Origin: Myxococcales bacterium
GTDB taxonomy: Bacteria > Myxococcota_A > Polyangia > Palsa-1104
Assembly: GCA_028287105.1 (NCBI GenBank)
Contig: JAQBQH010000037.1
Span: 1-56,632, forward strand
Length of the DNA: 56,632 nt
Direction: 5' to 3'
The translations under genes and the position numbers were made by a program. A model generated the notes under the pieces. That model was not told the DNA's origin. It did no database searches and saw only the letters and a list, made by a program, of their open reading frames with translations. This document shows, piece after piece, positions 44,356 through 51,125 of the stretch. Within the stretch, counting starts at the first letter, position 1. Each line of letters opens with the position of its first letter.

Positions 44356-45992
44356 GGCGCCTCTCCTGTCTGCATCTGGAACTGGTTGGTCGAGACGATC
44401 TTGACGATCAGATCCGAGAACGTCGCCTCCGGACCCAGGCTGAGGTTGCCGATGGCGTGCGTGACGCATTTGTCGTCATGCGAGCTCATGGCGCGCGTCA
44501 GGGCATAGCTCATGATCTGCTGCGTCAGACAGGCCTTGGCCTCGTCGCCCGACGCGATCTGCTGATACATCTGGAACGGATCGGTGAAGCTGCGTCCGTC
44601 GGGCAGCGTGCCGGTGGCGTCGATGGGGACGCTGCCGTCGTAGAGCTGGCGCCAGTTGCCGAACGAATCGAAGTTCTCGAGGCCGAGGCCGACCACGTCC
44701 ATCGTCTTGTGGCAGCCGATGCAGGCGGGGGCGTTGGCGTGCGCGCTCAGCTTCTCGCGCGGCGTGCCACCGCCGGCGCCGGTGTTGAAGTCGATGACCG
44801 GGATGTCGGGCGGCGGCGGCGGCGGCTCGCTGCACAGGATGCGCGCCGTGACCCATTTGCCGCGCTTGACCGGATGCGTGTAGAGCACGTCGCCGGCGGT
44901 GGCGGTGAGCACGGCGGCCGTCGTGACGATGCCGCGGCGGTGGTTGGGCGAGCTGTCGGCGCGCACGAACTGCGCCGCATCGGCGCCGGTGAACGGCATG
45001 TCGTAGTAATCCGCCAGCGTCTGATTGACGAACGAATAGTTGCCGGTGAGGACGTTCATGAAGCTGCGGTCGTTGTGGATGATGTCGCCGAGGAAGGCGT
45101 CGACCTCGCCGACCATCGACATGCGCACCGCGTCGTCGAGGCCGGGGCGGGTGGCGGCCGGCGAGGCGAGCGAGGCCAGCCCCGCCCACTCGTTGCGCAA
45201 CACCGTCTCGAAGGCGGCGGACTTGCCGTCCTTGAGCATGCGCACGACCTCGGCCTTGAGCGTGTCGGGCTGGTTGAGCGTGCCGTCGTCCGCGCGCGCG
45301 AACAGCGCGTCGTCGGGCATCGACTGCCACAGGAAGTAGGAGAGGCGGGAGGCCAGCGCGTAGTTGTCGATGCGGAAGGCGGCGGCGTCGGTCTGCGCGT
45401 CGGGGCCGGAGACATAGTTGAAGAGGAACTTCGGGCTGACGAGCAGCGAGATGATGACGTCGGAGAGCCCGGTGTCGAAGTCGCCGCTGGCGGCGAAGAC
45501 GCTCATGAGCGCGGCCTTCTCGTCGGTCGCCAGGGGGCGGCGAAAGGCGCGGCGCCCGAGGTCGGCGACGGTGCTCTCGGCGCACGCGCTCGACGGCGCG
45601 CAGCGGACGATGCGCCCGTAGGCCCCGTCGGGCTGCGCCTTGCTGGCGAGGACTTCTTTGGCGAGCGCCTCGGCGGCGTCGTAGTAGCCGATGACGAGGT
45701 CCTCGTAGACGTTGAGATGATCGGAGTCGTTGGTGAAGCCGGAGAAGCCCGCGGTCGTCGGCGGCAACGCGTCGCCGGGGCGCGTGGTCGTGAACAGGAG
45801 GTCGCGCACGGTGTTGCTGTACTCGTCGTTGGTGAGCCGATGGATCGAGACGTGGCCCGGCGAGTAGCTCGTGCCGCACTCGTTGGCGATGGCCGGGTCA
45901 CCGCCCGGGTCAGGGCCGAGCATGGCGGCGGGTAGACAGCCGGCGGTGAGGAGGGCTCCCAGCCAGAGGACCTTGAACGATGTACGTTCCAT
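44352..45992 (-). CDS. DUF1592-family multidomain lipoprotein with c-type haem motif
   Basis: A 546-residue lipoprotein: MERTSFKVLWLGALLTAGC, Cys19. The domain order follows the DUF1587-DUF1595-DUF1592-DUF1588-DUF1585 series: HRLTNDEYSNTVRDLL (about 52), RRAFRRPLATDEKAAL (about 150), RLSYFLWQSMPDDALFARA (about 220), NHRRGIVTTAAVLT (about 350) and the C-terminal DUF1585. One CXXCH motif is seen (ACIGCHKTMD, about 420), so a single covalently bound haem is likely. It is the first gene of the operon with DUF1552 and malectin genes. Other members occur in polysaccharide-degrading clusters, where a redox role has been suggested. Confidence 0.88.
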   Translation of the reverse strand: MERTSFKVLWLGALLTAGCLPAAMLGPDPGGDPAIANECGTSYSPGHVSIHRLTNDEYSNTVRDLLFTTTRPGDALPPTTAGFSGFTNDSDHLNVYEDLVIGYYDAAEALAKEVLASKAQPDGAYGRIVRCAPSSACAESTVADLGRRAFRRPLATDEKAALMSVFAASGDFDTGLSDVIISLLVSPKFLFNYVSGPDAQTDAAAFRIDNYALASRLSYFLWQSMPDDALFARADDGTLNQPDTLKAEVVRMLKDGKSAAFETVLRNEWAGLASLASPAATRPGLDDAVRMSMVGEVDAFLGDIIHNDRSFMNVLTGNYSFVNQTLADYYDMPFTGADAAQFVRADSSPNHRRGIVTTAAVLTATAGDVLYTHPVKRGKWVTARILCSEPPPPPPDIPVIDFNTGAGGGTPREKLSAHANAPACIGCHKTMDVVGLGLENFDSFGNWRQLYDGSVPIDATGTLPDGRSFTDPFQMYQQIASGDEAKACLTQQIMSYALTRAMSSHDDKCVTHAIGNLSLGPEATFSDLIVKIVSTNQFQMQTGEAP

Positions 45993-46084
45993 GGCGCGAC
46001 CCCAGAGCAAGGACGTTGCCAGCGCCGTCCCCCGCGAAATCATTGGATGTGCGGCGCCGTCGGCCCGCTCGGCACGACGCCAAC

Positions 46085-46171
46085 CGTGTGGTCGAGAACA
46101 CGATTCCGCCGATCCCACCCCAGCGCCCCCTGAACGCTTCCGCGTTGATAATCGTTCGATTCGACCACACG
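46085..46171. repeat. Perfect 11-bp inverted repeat in a divergent intergenic region
   Basis: CGTGTGGTCGA (46085-46095) and TCGACCACACG (46161-46171) are exact reverse complements separated by 65 nt. They lie between the start of the DUF1592 operon (minus) and the DUF523 gene (plus). An AT-rich TTGATAAT, which could serve as a -10, lies between the arms (46145-46152). This may be a pair of regulator sites or a looped operator. No family can be named. Confidence 0.5.
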
Positions 46172-46205
46172 TTCAGGAGGTGAAAAACTCGATCCCAGGC
46201 GGCCG

Positions 46206-47237
46206 ATGAGCGACTCGACGCCAGCACTGCAGCGCTATCGCATCGGCGTGTCGGCCTGCCTGGTGGGTGCGCCGGTTCGCTTCGACGGCGGGCACAAGCA
46301 CGACGACTTCGTCGAGGCGCTCGCCGGCGTCGCCGATCTGGTCACGGTCTGTCCCGAGATGGAGCTCGGCCTCGGCACGCCGCGCGAGTCGATGCGCCTC
46401 GTGCGCGAAGATGGCCTGATCACCCTGCGCGCACCCCGCAGCGGTCGCGATCTCACCGACGGGATGCGCCAATACGCGCAGCGCAAAGCTGCCGCCATCG
46501 CCGCCTGGGATTTGGACGGCTTCATCGTCAAGAAGGACTCGCCGAGCTGCGGCATGGAGCGCGTCCGCGTCTACGACCACAACGGCGTTGCGCAGCGCTC
46601 TGGCCGTGGCCTCTTCACCGAAGCGCTCATGGCGGCGCATCCGCTGCTCGTCGTCGAAGAAGAGGGGCGGCTGCGCGACCCGACGCTGCGCGAGAACTTC
46701 CTCGTGCGCATCGCCGCCCACCGGGCCGTGCGCCGGCTCTTCGCCGGCGAATGGCGGCTCGGCGAGCTCGTCGCCTTCCACTCGTCGATCAAGCTCGAGC
46801 TGCTCGCCCACTCCACGACGGCCTATCGCGCGCTCGGACGTCTGGTCGCGCACGGCAAGCGCATGCCGCGCGCCGAGCTGGCCGCGGCCTATGCGCGCGG
46901 GCTCCTCGAGGCGCTGGCGCGGGTGCCTTCGACCGGCACGCACGTCAACGTGATGCAGCACATCGCCGGCTACTTCTCGCGCATCCTGTCGGGCGACGAG
47001 CGCTCGGAGCTCGCCGAGCTCATCGCCGAGTACCAGGAGGAGCGCGTTCCGCGCACCTCGCCGCTGACGCTCCTACGCCACCATGCGCGCAAGAGCGGCG
47101 ACGCCTATCTGGCGCGGCAGACCTATCTGCAGCGCGCGGCCTCGCGGTCGCGGTCGCCGGCGTGCTCACTGTCACTATCCGGCACCTCAATCGACCGTCG
47201 CATCAGCCCGGCTCGCGTCGCTCCCCACCGTCGCTAA
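46206..47237 (+). CDS. DUF523-DUF1722 fusion protein (TudS/YbgA-type)
   Basis: A 343-residue protein. The DUF523 domain (about 10-160) carries the three Cys proposed as [4Fe-4S] ligands in TudS-type desulfidases: SACLVG (Cys18), TVCPEME (about 55) and SPSCGM (about 116). DUF1722 (about 185-310) contains the YbgA-like segments RLGELVAFHSSIKLELLAHS and YFSRILSGDERSELAELI. The usual C-terminal QTYL-PxPxEL motif is broken here: after QTYLQ the sequence turns into a Ser/Arg-rich tail of 35 residues. TudS converts thiouracil to uracil in culture (family knowledge); the role of the fused form is unclear. ATG 46206 has no close ribosome-binding site, although AGGAGG lies at 46175-46180. Confidence 0.85.
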   Translation: MSDSTPALQRYRIGVSACLVGAPVRFDGGHKHDDFVEALAGVADLVTVCPEMELGLGTPRESMRLVREDGLITLRAPRSGRDLTDGMRQYAQRKAAAIAAWDLDGFIVKKDSPSCGMERVRVYDHNGVAQRSGRGLFTEALMAAHPLLVVEEEGRLRDPTLRENFLVRIAAHRAVRRLFAGEWRLGELVAFHSSIKLELLAHSTTAYRALGRLVAHGKRMPRAELAAAYARGLLEALARVPSTGTHVNVMQHIAGYFSRILSGDERSELAELIAEYQEERVPRTSPLTLLRHHARKSGDAYLARQTYLQRAASRSRSPACSLSLSGTSIDRRISPARVAPHRR

Positions 47238-47322
47238 ACAGTTCCCCTAATCGAGCCCCGTGCGTCCATACTGGGCTGTCCTTCCTCTCCGCAGTTTCTT
47301 ACCGCCATCCAAGGATTTTCAA

Positions 47323-47934
47323 ATGGGCGCAGTGCGCATCGGGTTCGTCCTGTTCACGCTCGGCTTGATGAGTGTTCCGGCCGCGGCCGAGGACAAAGTC
47401 GCGGCGCGCAAGGCCTTCCTGGAAGGCTCCAAGTACTTCGACCTGAACCAGTACGCCGAGGCGCTCGAGGCGTTCAAGCGCGCCTACTGGAACTTCGAAG
47501 ATCCGGTGATCCTCTACAACGTCGCGCAGTGTCACCGCGCGCTCAAGCACAAGAGCGAGGCCATCGAGTTCTACCGCAGCTATCTGCGCAAGCGGCCGGA
47601 CGCGCGCAACCGCGAGGACGTACAGAAGATCATCGCCGACCTCACGAGCGCGATCGAAAAAGAGAAGGCGATCTCCGACGCCCCACCGCTCGGGCCGATG
47701 CCAACGGACAGCCGGCTGACCGCCGCGCCGGTTGCGCCGGACAACGCGCAGGCCACCCCCGTCGCCGTCAGCACGTCCGCGCCCACGAGATCGGACAAGC
47801 CCGTCTATCAGCGCGGCTGGTTCTGGGGCGTCATCGGTGGCGTGGTCGCCGTCGGCGTGGGCGTCGGCGTCGGTGTCGGTCTGGGCACGCGGTCCAATCC
47901 ACCCAAGGCTGCCGACGGCGCGGTGACGTTCTAA
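47323..47934 (+). CDS. TPR protein with C-terminal membrane segment
   Basis: A 203-residue protein of the same design as at 18752 and 39239. It has a signal peptide (MGAVRIGFVLFTLGLMSVPAAA), TPR units (about 25-95; FLEGSKYFDLNQYAEALEAF, then ILYNVAQCHRALKHKSEAI), a Pro/Ala linker, a transmembrane helix (about 165-190, GVIGGVVAVGVGVGVGVGL) and a tail ending in Phe (DGAVTF). ATG 47323 has AAGGA 7 nt upstream. Its stop shares a base with the start of a lipoprotein gene (TAATG), just as the 18752 TPR gene overlaps a lipoprotein gene. Confidence 0.82.
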   Translation: MGAVRIGFVLFTLGLMSVPAAAEDKVAARKAFLEGSKYFDLNQYAEALEAFKRAYWNFEDPVILYNVAQCHRALKHKSEAIEFYRSYLRKRPDARNREDVQKIIADLTSAIEKEKAISDAPPLGPMPTDSRLTAAPVAPDNAQATPVAVSTSAPTRSDKPVYQRGWFWGVIGGVVAVGVGVGVGVGLGTRSNPPKAADGAVTF

Positions 47935-49295
47935 TGCGCCCGCTCCTCGTCTGCGCCGTCACGCTCTGGGCCGCCGCCTGCACGACCGACCGCTGTAAAG
48001 ACAAGACGGTCTTCGTCGCGTACGCGCTGACCAACGGCGCCGAGGCGGCCGACGCCATCGACGTGACGCTGACGGTCGGGAGCGACGCGCCGCAGACCCG
48101 GACGGTCGCGCGCAAGAGCGCCGGCGCGTCGGGATCGATCGAGGTCGCGTTCACCTCGTATCCGACGGGGAAGTCGCTCTCCTTCACGCTCAGCGCGCGC
48201 GCGGGCGCGGGGATCCTGGCGACGGCGTCGCAGACGATCACCGCCAGCGCCGGCTGCAGCGTGCTGTCGTTCACGCTCGACGGCGGCGCGGCGGACCTGG
48301 CGGACACCAGCGGCCAGACGGACCTCGCGGGGGCGGACCTGACCGTCGATCCGACTGCCGACCTGTCGACGCCCCCCGACATGGCCATCCTGCAATTCTC
48401 GAGCTGCATCGGGCTGCCGGCGACGTGCGGACCGGGCGGCAATGGCAACTGCTGCGCGAGCCCAATCGTCACCGGTGGCACGTTCTACCGCCTCAACGAC
48501 GCCGCCACCGCCGATTCGAGCTACAAGGACACGACCCATCCGGCGACGATCAGCAGCTTCCGGCTCGACCGATACGAGATCACGGTCGGCCGCTTTCGTA
48601 ATTTCGTCGGCGCCGGGCTGGGCACGCAGGCCAACCCACCGGCGCTCGGCGCGGGCGCGCAGCCGAACATCCCCGACAGCGGCTGGGCGCTCAGCTACAA
48701 CGGCAGCCTGGCCGCCAACACCACCGCGCTCATCACCGCCATCAAGTGCAATACGACCTATCAAACGTGGCAAGACACGGCCGGCGCCAACGAAAACCGC
48801 CCCATGAACTGCATCACCTGGTTCGAAGCGGCGGCGTTCTGCGCCTGGGACGGCGGCTTTCTGCCGACGGAGGCGCAGTATCATTACGCCGCGAGCGGCG
48901 GCAGCGAGCAGCGCGCCTTTCCCTGGTCGAGCCCCGCCGGCTCGGTCACCATCGATACGACCTACGCCGTCTACAACTGCGGCGCCGGCGGCCCGGGAAC
49001 CTGCACCGGGATCACGAACGTCGGCTTCGTCGGCTCGGTCTCGCCGAAGGGAGACGGCAAGTACGGGCAGGCCGACCTGAGCGGCAACGTCTGGGAGTGG
49101 ATGCTCGACTATTACAAGACGCCGTATCCGACCCCGTGCGTCGACTGCACCGACCTCACCTCGGTCCCCAACCGCGTGACCCGCGGCGGCGGCTACGGCT
49201 TCGGCGAGCCCAACCTGCGCTCCTCCTTCCGCAACGCCAACAACCCGGCTCAGCGCGACGATGGCTTCGGCGCTCGCTGCGCGCGGCGCATGTAG
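47934..49295 (+). CDS. Lipoprotein with formylglycine-generating-enzyme (SUMF/FGE-sulfatase) fold
   Basis: A 453-residue lipoprotein: MRPLLVCAVTLWAAAC, Cys16. Residues about 20-110 form an Ig-like beta domain. An Asp/Ala/Leu-rich linker follows (GAADLADTSGQTDLAGADL). The FGE-sulfatase domain occupies about 165-453: SFRLDRYEITVGRFRNFV, PMNCITWFEAAAFCAWDGGF, LPTEAQ, DLSGNVWEWMLDYY, RVTRGGGYGF and a terminal RCARRM. The paired C-terminal active-site Cys of true formylglycine-generating enzymes is not evident, so it may be a non-catalytic binding module, as in many secreted members. It is translationally coupled to the TPR membrane protein gene. Confidence 0.85.
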   Translation: MRPLLVCAVTLWAAACTTDRCKDKTVFVAYALTNGAEAADAIDVTLTVGSDAPQTRTVARKSAGASGSIEVAFTSYPTGKSLSFTLSARAGAGILATASQTITASAGCSVLSFTLDGGAADLADTSGQTDLAGADLTVDPTADLSTPPDMAILQFSSCIGLPATCGPGGNGNCCASPIVTGGTFYRLNDAATADSSYKDTTHPATISSFRLDRYEITVGRFRNFVGAGLGTQANPPALGAGAQPNIPDSGWALSYNGSLAANTTALITAIKCNTTYQTWQDTAGANENRPMNCITWFEAAAFCAWDGGFLPTEAQYHYAASGGSEQRAFPWSSPAGSVTIDTTYAVYNCGAGGPGTCTGITNVGFVGSVSPKGDGKYGQADLSGNVWEWMLDYYKTPYPTPCVDCTDLTSVPNRVTRGGGYGFGEPNLRSSFRNANNPAQRDDGFGARCARRM

Positions 49296-49333
49296 CCTCG
49301 GGGATGACGAGCGCTCGCCGCTCGGTTGCCAGA

Positions 49334-49339
49334 TATACT
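49334..49339 (+). promoter_or_regulatory. -10 box close to the GNAT gene start
   Basis: TATACT (five of six) ends 7 nt before ATG 49347, so the transcript would start at or next to the start codon. No Shine-Dalgarno and no clear -35 are present. Confidence 0.45.
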
Positions 49340-49346
49340 GTCGACG

Positions 49347-50354
49347 ATGAGCGCTCCCGTCCCACCCTATGCGGTGCGTCAGGCGACGCAGGTGGACCGG
49401 CCGGAGATCCTCGCGCTCCTCGGCGAGCACATGGCGAACGGCGATCCCGCGCGGAAGATGGAGTGGCTCTACGAGGGAAACCCCGAGGGGCGCGCGCTGA
49501 CCTGGGTCGCCGTCGACGACGCGTCGGGCGAATTCGCCGGGTTGACGTCCTACTTTCCGATCCGGATGTGGATCGAAGGACAGATGGCTCGCGCGGCGAT
49601 CGGCGGCGACGGCTACGTCCGTCCCAAGTTCAGGCGGCGCGGCATCGCCGCCGCACTCCACGCCGCGTTGCGCACCGAGATGCCGAAGCACCGCATCGAG
49701 GTGATGTTCGGTGCACCGGCGGCGGCGAACGTCACGCCGCTGCAGACGGGCGGCTCGCACGTGATCAGTGAGACGGTGCGATTCCTCCGGCCGCTGACGG
49801 CCAGCACGCTCAGCCGCAAGGCCGCGTTTGCCGACGTCGTCGCGCGACGGCTGTTGCTCCCGCGCCCCGGCACCACGCGGCTCGAGCCGATGCGCGAAGC
49901 GGACGGCCGCATCGACGAGGTGTGGGCGGCCACGCGCGGCGAGCTCGGGGTCGCGGTGGTGCGGGACGCCGCCTATTACGGATGGCGCTTCCTCCGCGCG
50001 CCGGCGCAGGTGCAGCAGCCGTTCGTCATCGTCGACGACGGGCGGCCGATCGGCATGTGCGCACTGCAGCCACGCGCGAATCGGCTGCAGATCGTCGATC
50101 TCTGTGCGCCGGCGGCGAATTGGCCGAGAGCGCTCGCGGCGATCGCGCATCACGCGGGTGATCTCGAGGCCGTCGAGATCAAGCTCCTGCGCGAAGACGC
50201 CGCCCGCCACCAGCTCTGGCGCCGCGGCTTCATCGCTCGCGAGGGACGCCCGTTTTTGATCGTCACCCCCGAGGGTTCGAGCCTGAAGGCGCTGCACGAT
50301 CCGGCCCGCTGGACCTACACGGACGGCGATCTCGACATCGACCACTTTCCGTAG
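49347..50354 (+). CDS. GNAT-family acetyltransferase-like protein
   Basis: A 335-residue protein. The N-terminal GNAT domain (about 10-150) has the acetyl-CoA loop KFRRRGIAAALHAALRTE after GGDGYVRPKF. The C-terminal 170 residues include VDDGRPIGMCALQPRANRLQIV, a second GNAT-like half, so the layout resembles double-GNAT N-acyltransferases such as those in surface polysaccharide and mycothiol pathways. Substrate unknown. No signal peptide. The start ATG 49347 sits 7 nt after a TATACT box and has no ribosome-binding site. It is not obviously in an operon. Confidence 0.75.
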   Translation: MSAPVPPYAVRQATQVDRPEILALLGEHMANGDPARKMEWLYEGNPEGRALTWVAVDDASGEFAGLTSYFPIRMWIEGQMARAAIGGDGYVRPKFRRRGIAAALHAALRTEMPKHRIEVMFGAPAAANVTPLQTGGSHVISETVRFLRPLTASTLSRKAAFADVVARRLLLPRPGTTRLEPMREADGRIDEVWAATRGELGVAVVRDAAYYGWRFLRAPAQVQQPFVIVDDGRPIGMCALQPRANRLQIVDLCAPAANWPRALAAIAHHAGDLEAVEIKLLREDAARHQLWRRGFIAREGRPFLIVTPEGSSLKALHDPARWTYTDGDLDIDHFP

Positions 50355-50374
50355 CCGCGCCGCTGGACCATCGT

Positions 50375-50794
50375 CTACCGGTCGGCGGAGGGTTCTCGGC
50401 GCTTCGTCAGCCACCAGGCCCAGGCGATGAGCACGGCCTGGAATGGCAGACGCGCGAAGAGGAGCCACTCGGACAGCACGACTCCGGGCGGCTGGATGTG
50501 ACGGAGCGCCATATTGACGTTGGCCGGGAAGACCGCGATGAAGAGGAGCATCAACCCGAAGGCCGCCGCCCGCCGCAGCGACGGCACCAACAGGCCGAGC
50601 CCGCCGGCCAGCTCGCACACGCCGCTGATGGCGACCAGCGCCCGCGGCGACGGCAGCCACGACGGAACGATCGCCACGAACCCCTCGGGCGCGACGAAGT
50701 GACCGACGCCGGCGCTGATCATGACGGCCGCCAGCGCCCAGCGCGCCGCGCGCTGCCATCGCGACTCCGCGCTCGCGCCTGCCGTCGTCGTCAT
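50375..50794 (-). CDS. DoxX-family integral membrane protein
   Basis: A 139-residue membrane protein with about four transmembrane helices. Features of the DoxX/MauE-like group are present: RWALAAVMISAGVGHFVAP, PSPRALVAISGVCELAGGLGLL and RAAAFGLMLLFIAVFPANVNMAL. DoxX proteins take part in membrane redox or thiosulfate:quinone reactions in some bacteria, but most are unassigned. The start is placed at ATG 50794; longer in-frame starts (50806, 50824) are possible. It is convergent with the GNAT gene. Confidence 0.85.
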   Translation of the reverse strand: MTTTAGASAESRWQRAARWALAAVMISAGVGHFVAPEGFVAIVPSWLPSPRALVAISGVCELAGGLGLLVPSLRRAAAFGLMLLFIAVFPANVNMALRHIQPPGVVLSEWLLFARLPFQAVLIAWAWWLTKRREPSADR

Positions 50795-51125
50795 GCGTGC
50801 GAGCATGCCCGACCGCGCGGCCAAGCGCGAGCTTGACGACGCCGAGGTCGCTCTCGACCGCTCTCGCGCGTTCGAAGTAGCTCGTTGGCACCGAGCGCTC
50901 CGAGGGCTCTCATGAGTGCTCCTTCAGCTCCCAGATGCCGCTCGAGGTCCCATCCTGCACGAAATGCGACATCGCCAGTGCGTCTTCACCGGTGCGGCAT
51001 TTCCCCGGAATTGCTGATGGCTACTTGTGGCTCGCTGTGCGCCGCTGTCCGACTTGTTTAGAATGTCCGCTAGCGCACTCGACTTACTAATTGCACCGAC
51101 CGGCGCGCTCCGTAGGATGGCTACG
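50795..51125. other. 331-bp intergenic region between divergent doxX and alpha-dioxygenase-like genes
   Basis: No convincing gene is seen on either strand. A TAGAAT box (51059-51064) with TTGT just before it could be a weak -10 for the downstream lipoprotein, with a leader of about 55 nt. A short open frame on the plus strand from 51027 joins the lipoprotein frame but precedes its signal peptide and is judged non-coding. Confidence 0.5.

Noticed and set aside
46180..46209. A 9-codon mini-ORF (GTG...TGA) just before the DUF523 start, with AGGAGG beside it
   Set aside because: The AGGAGG overlaps the GTG itself, so it cannot serve it normally; the overlap with ATG 46206 may be chance. Kept only as a note.
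47931..50891. A 986-codon minus-strand frame across the FGE-fold and GNAT genes
   Set aside because: It spans several real genes on the other strand and has no recognisable domain.
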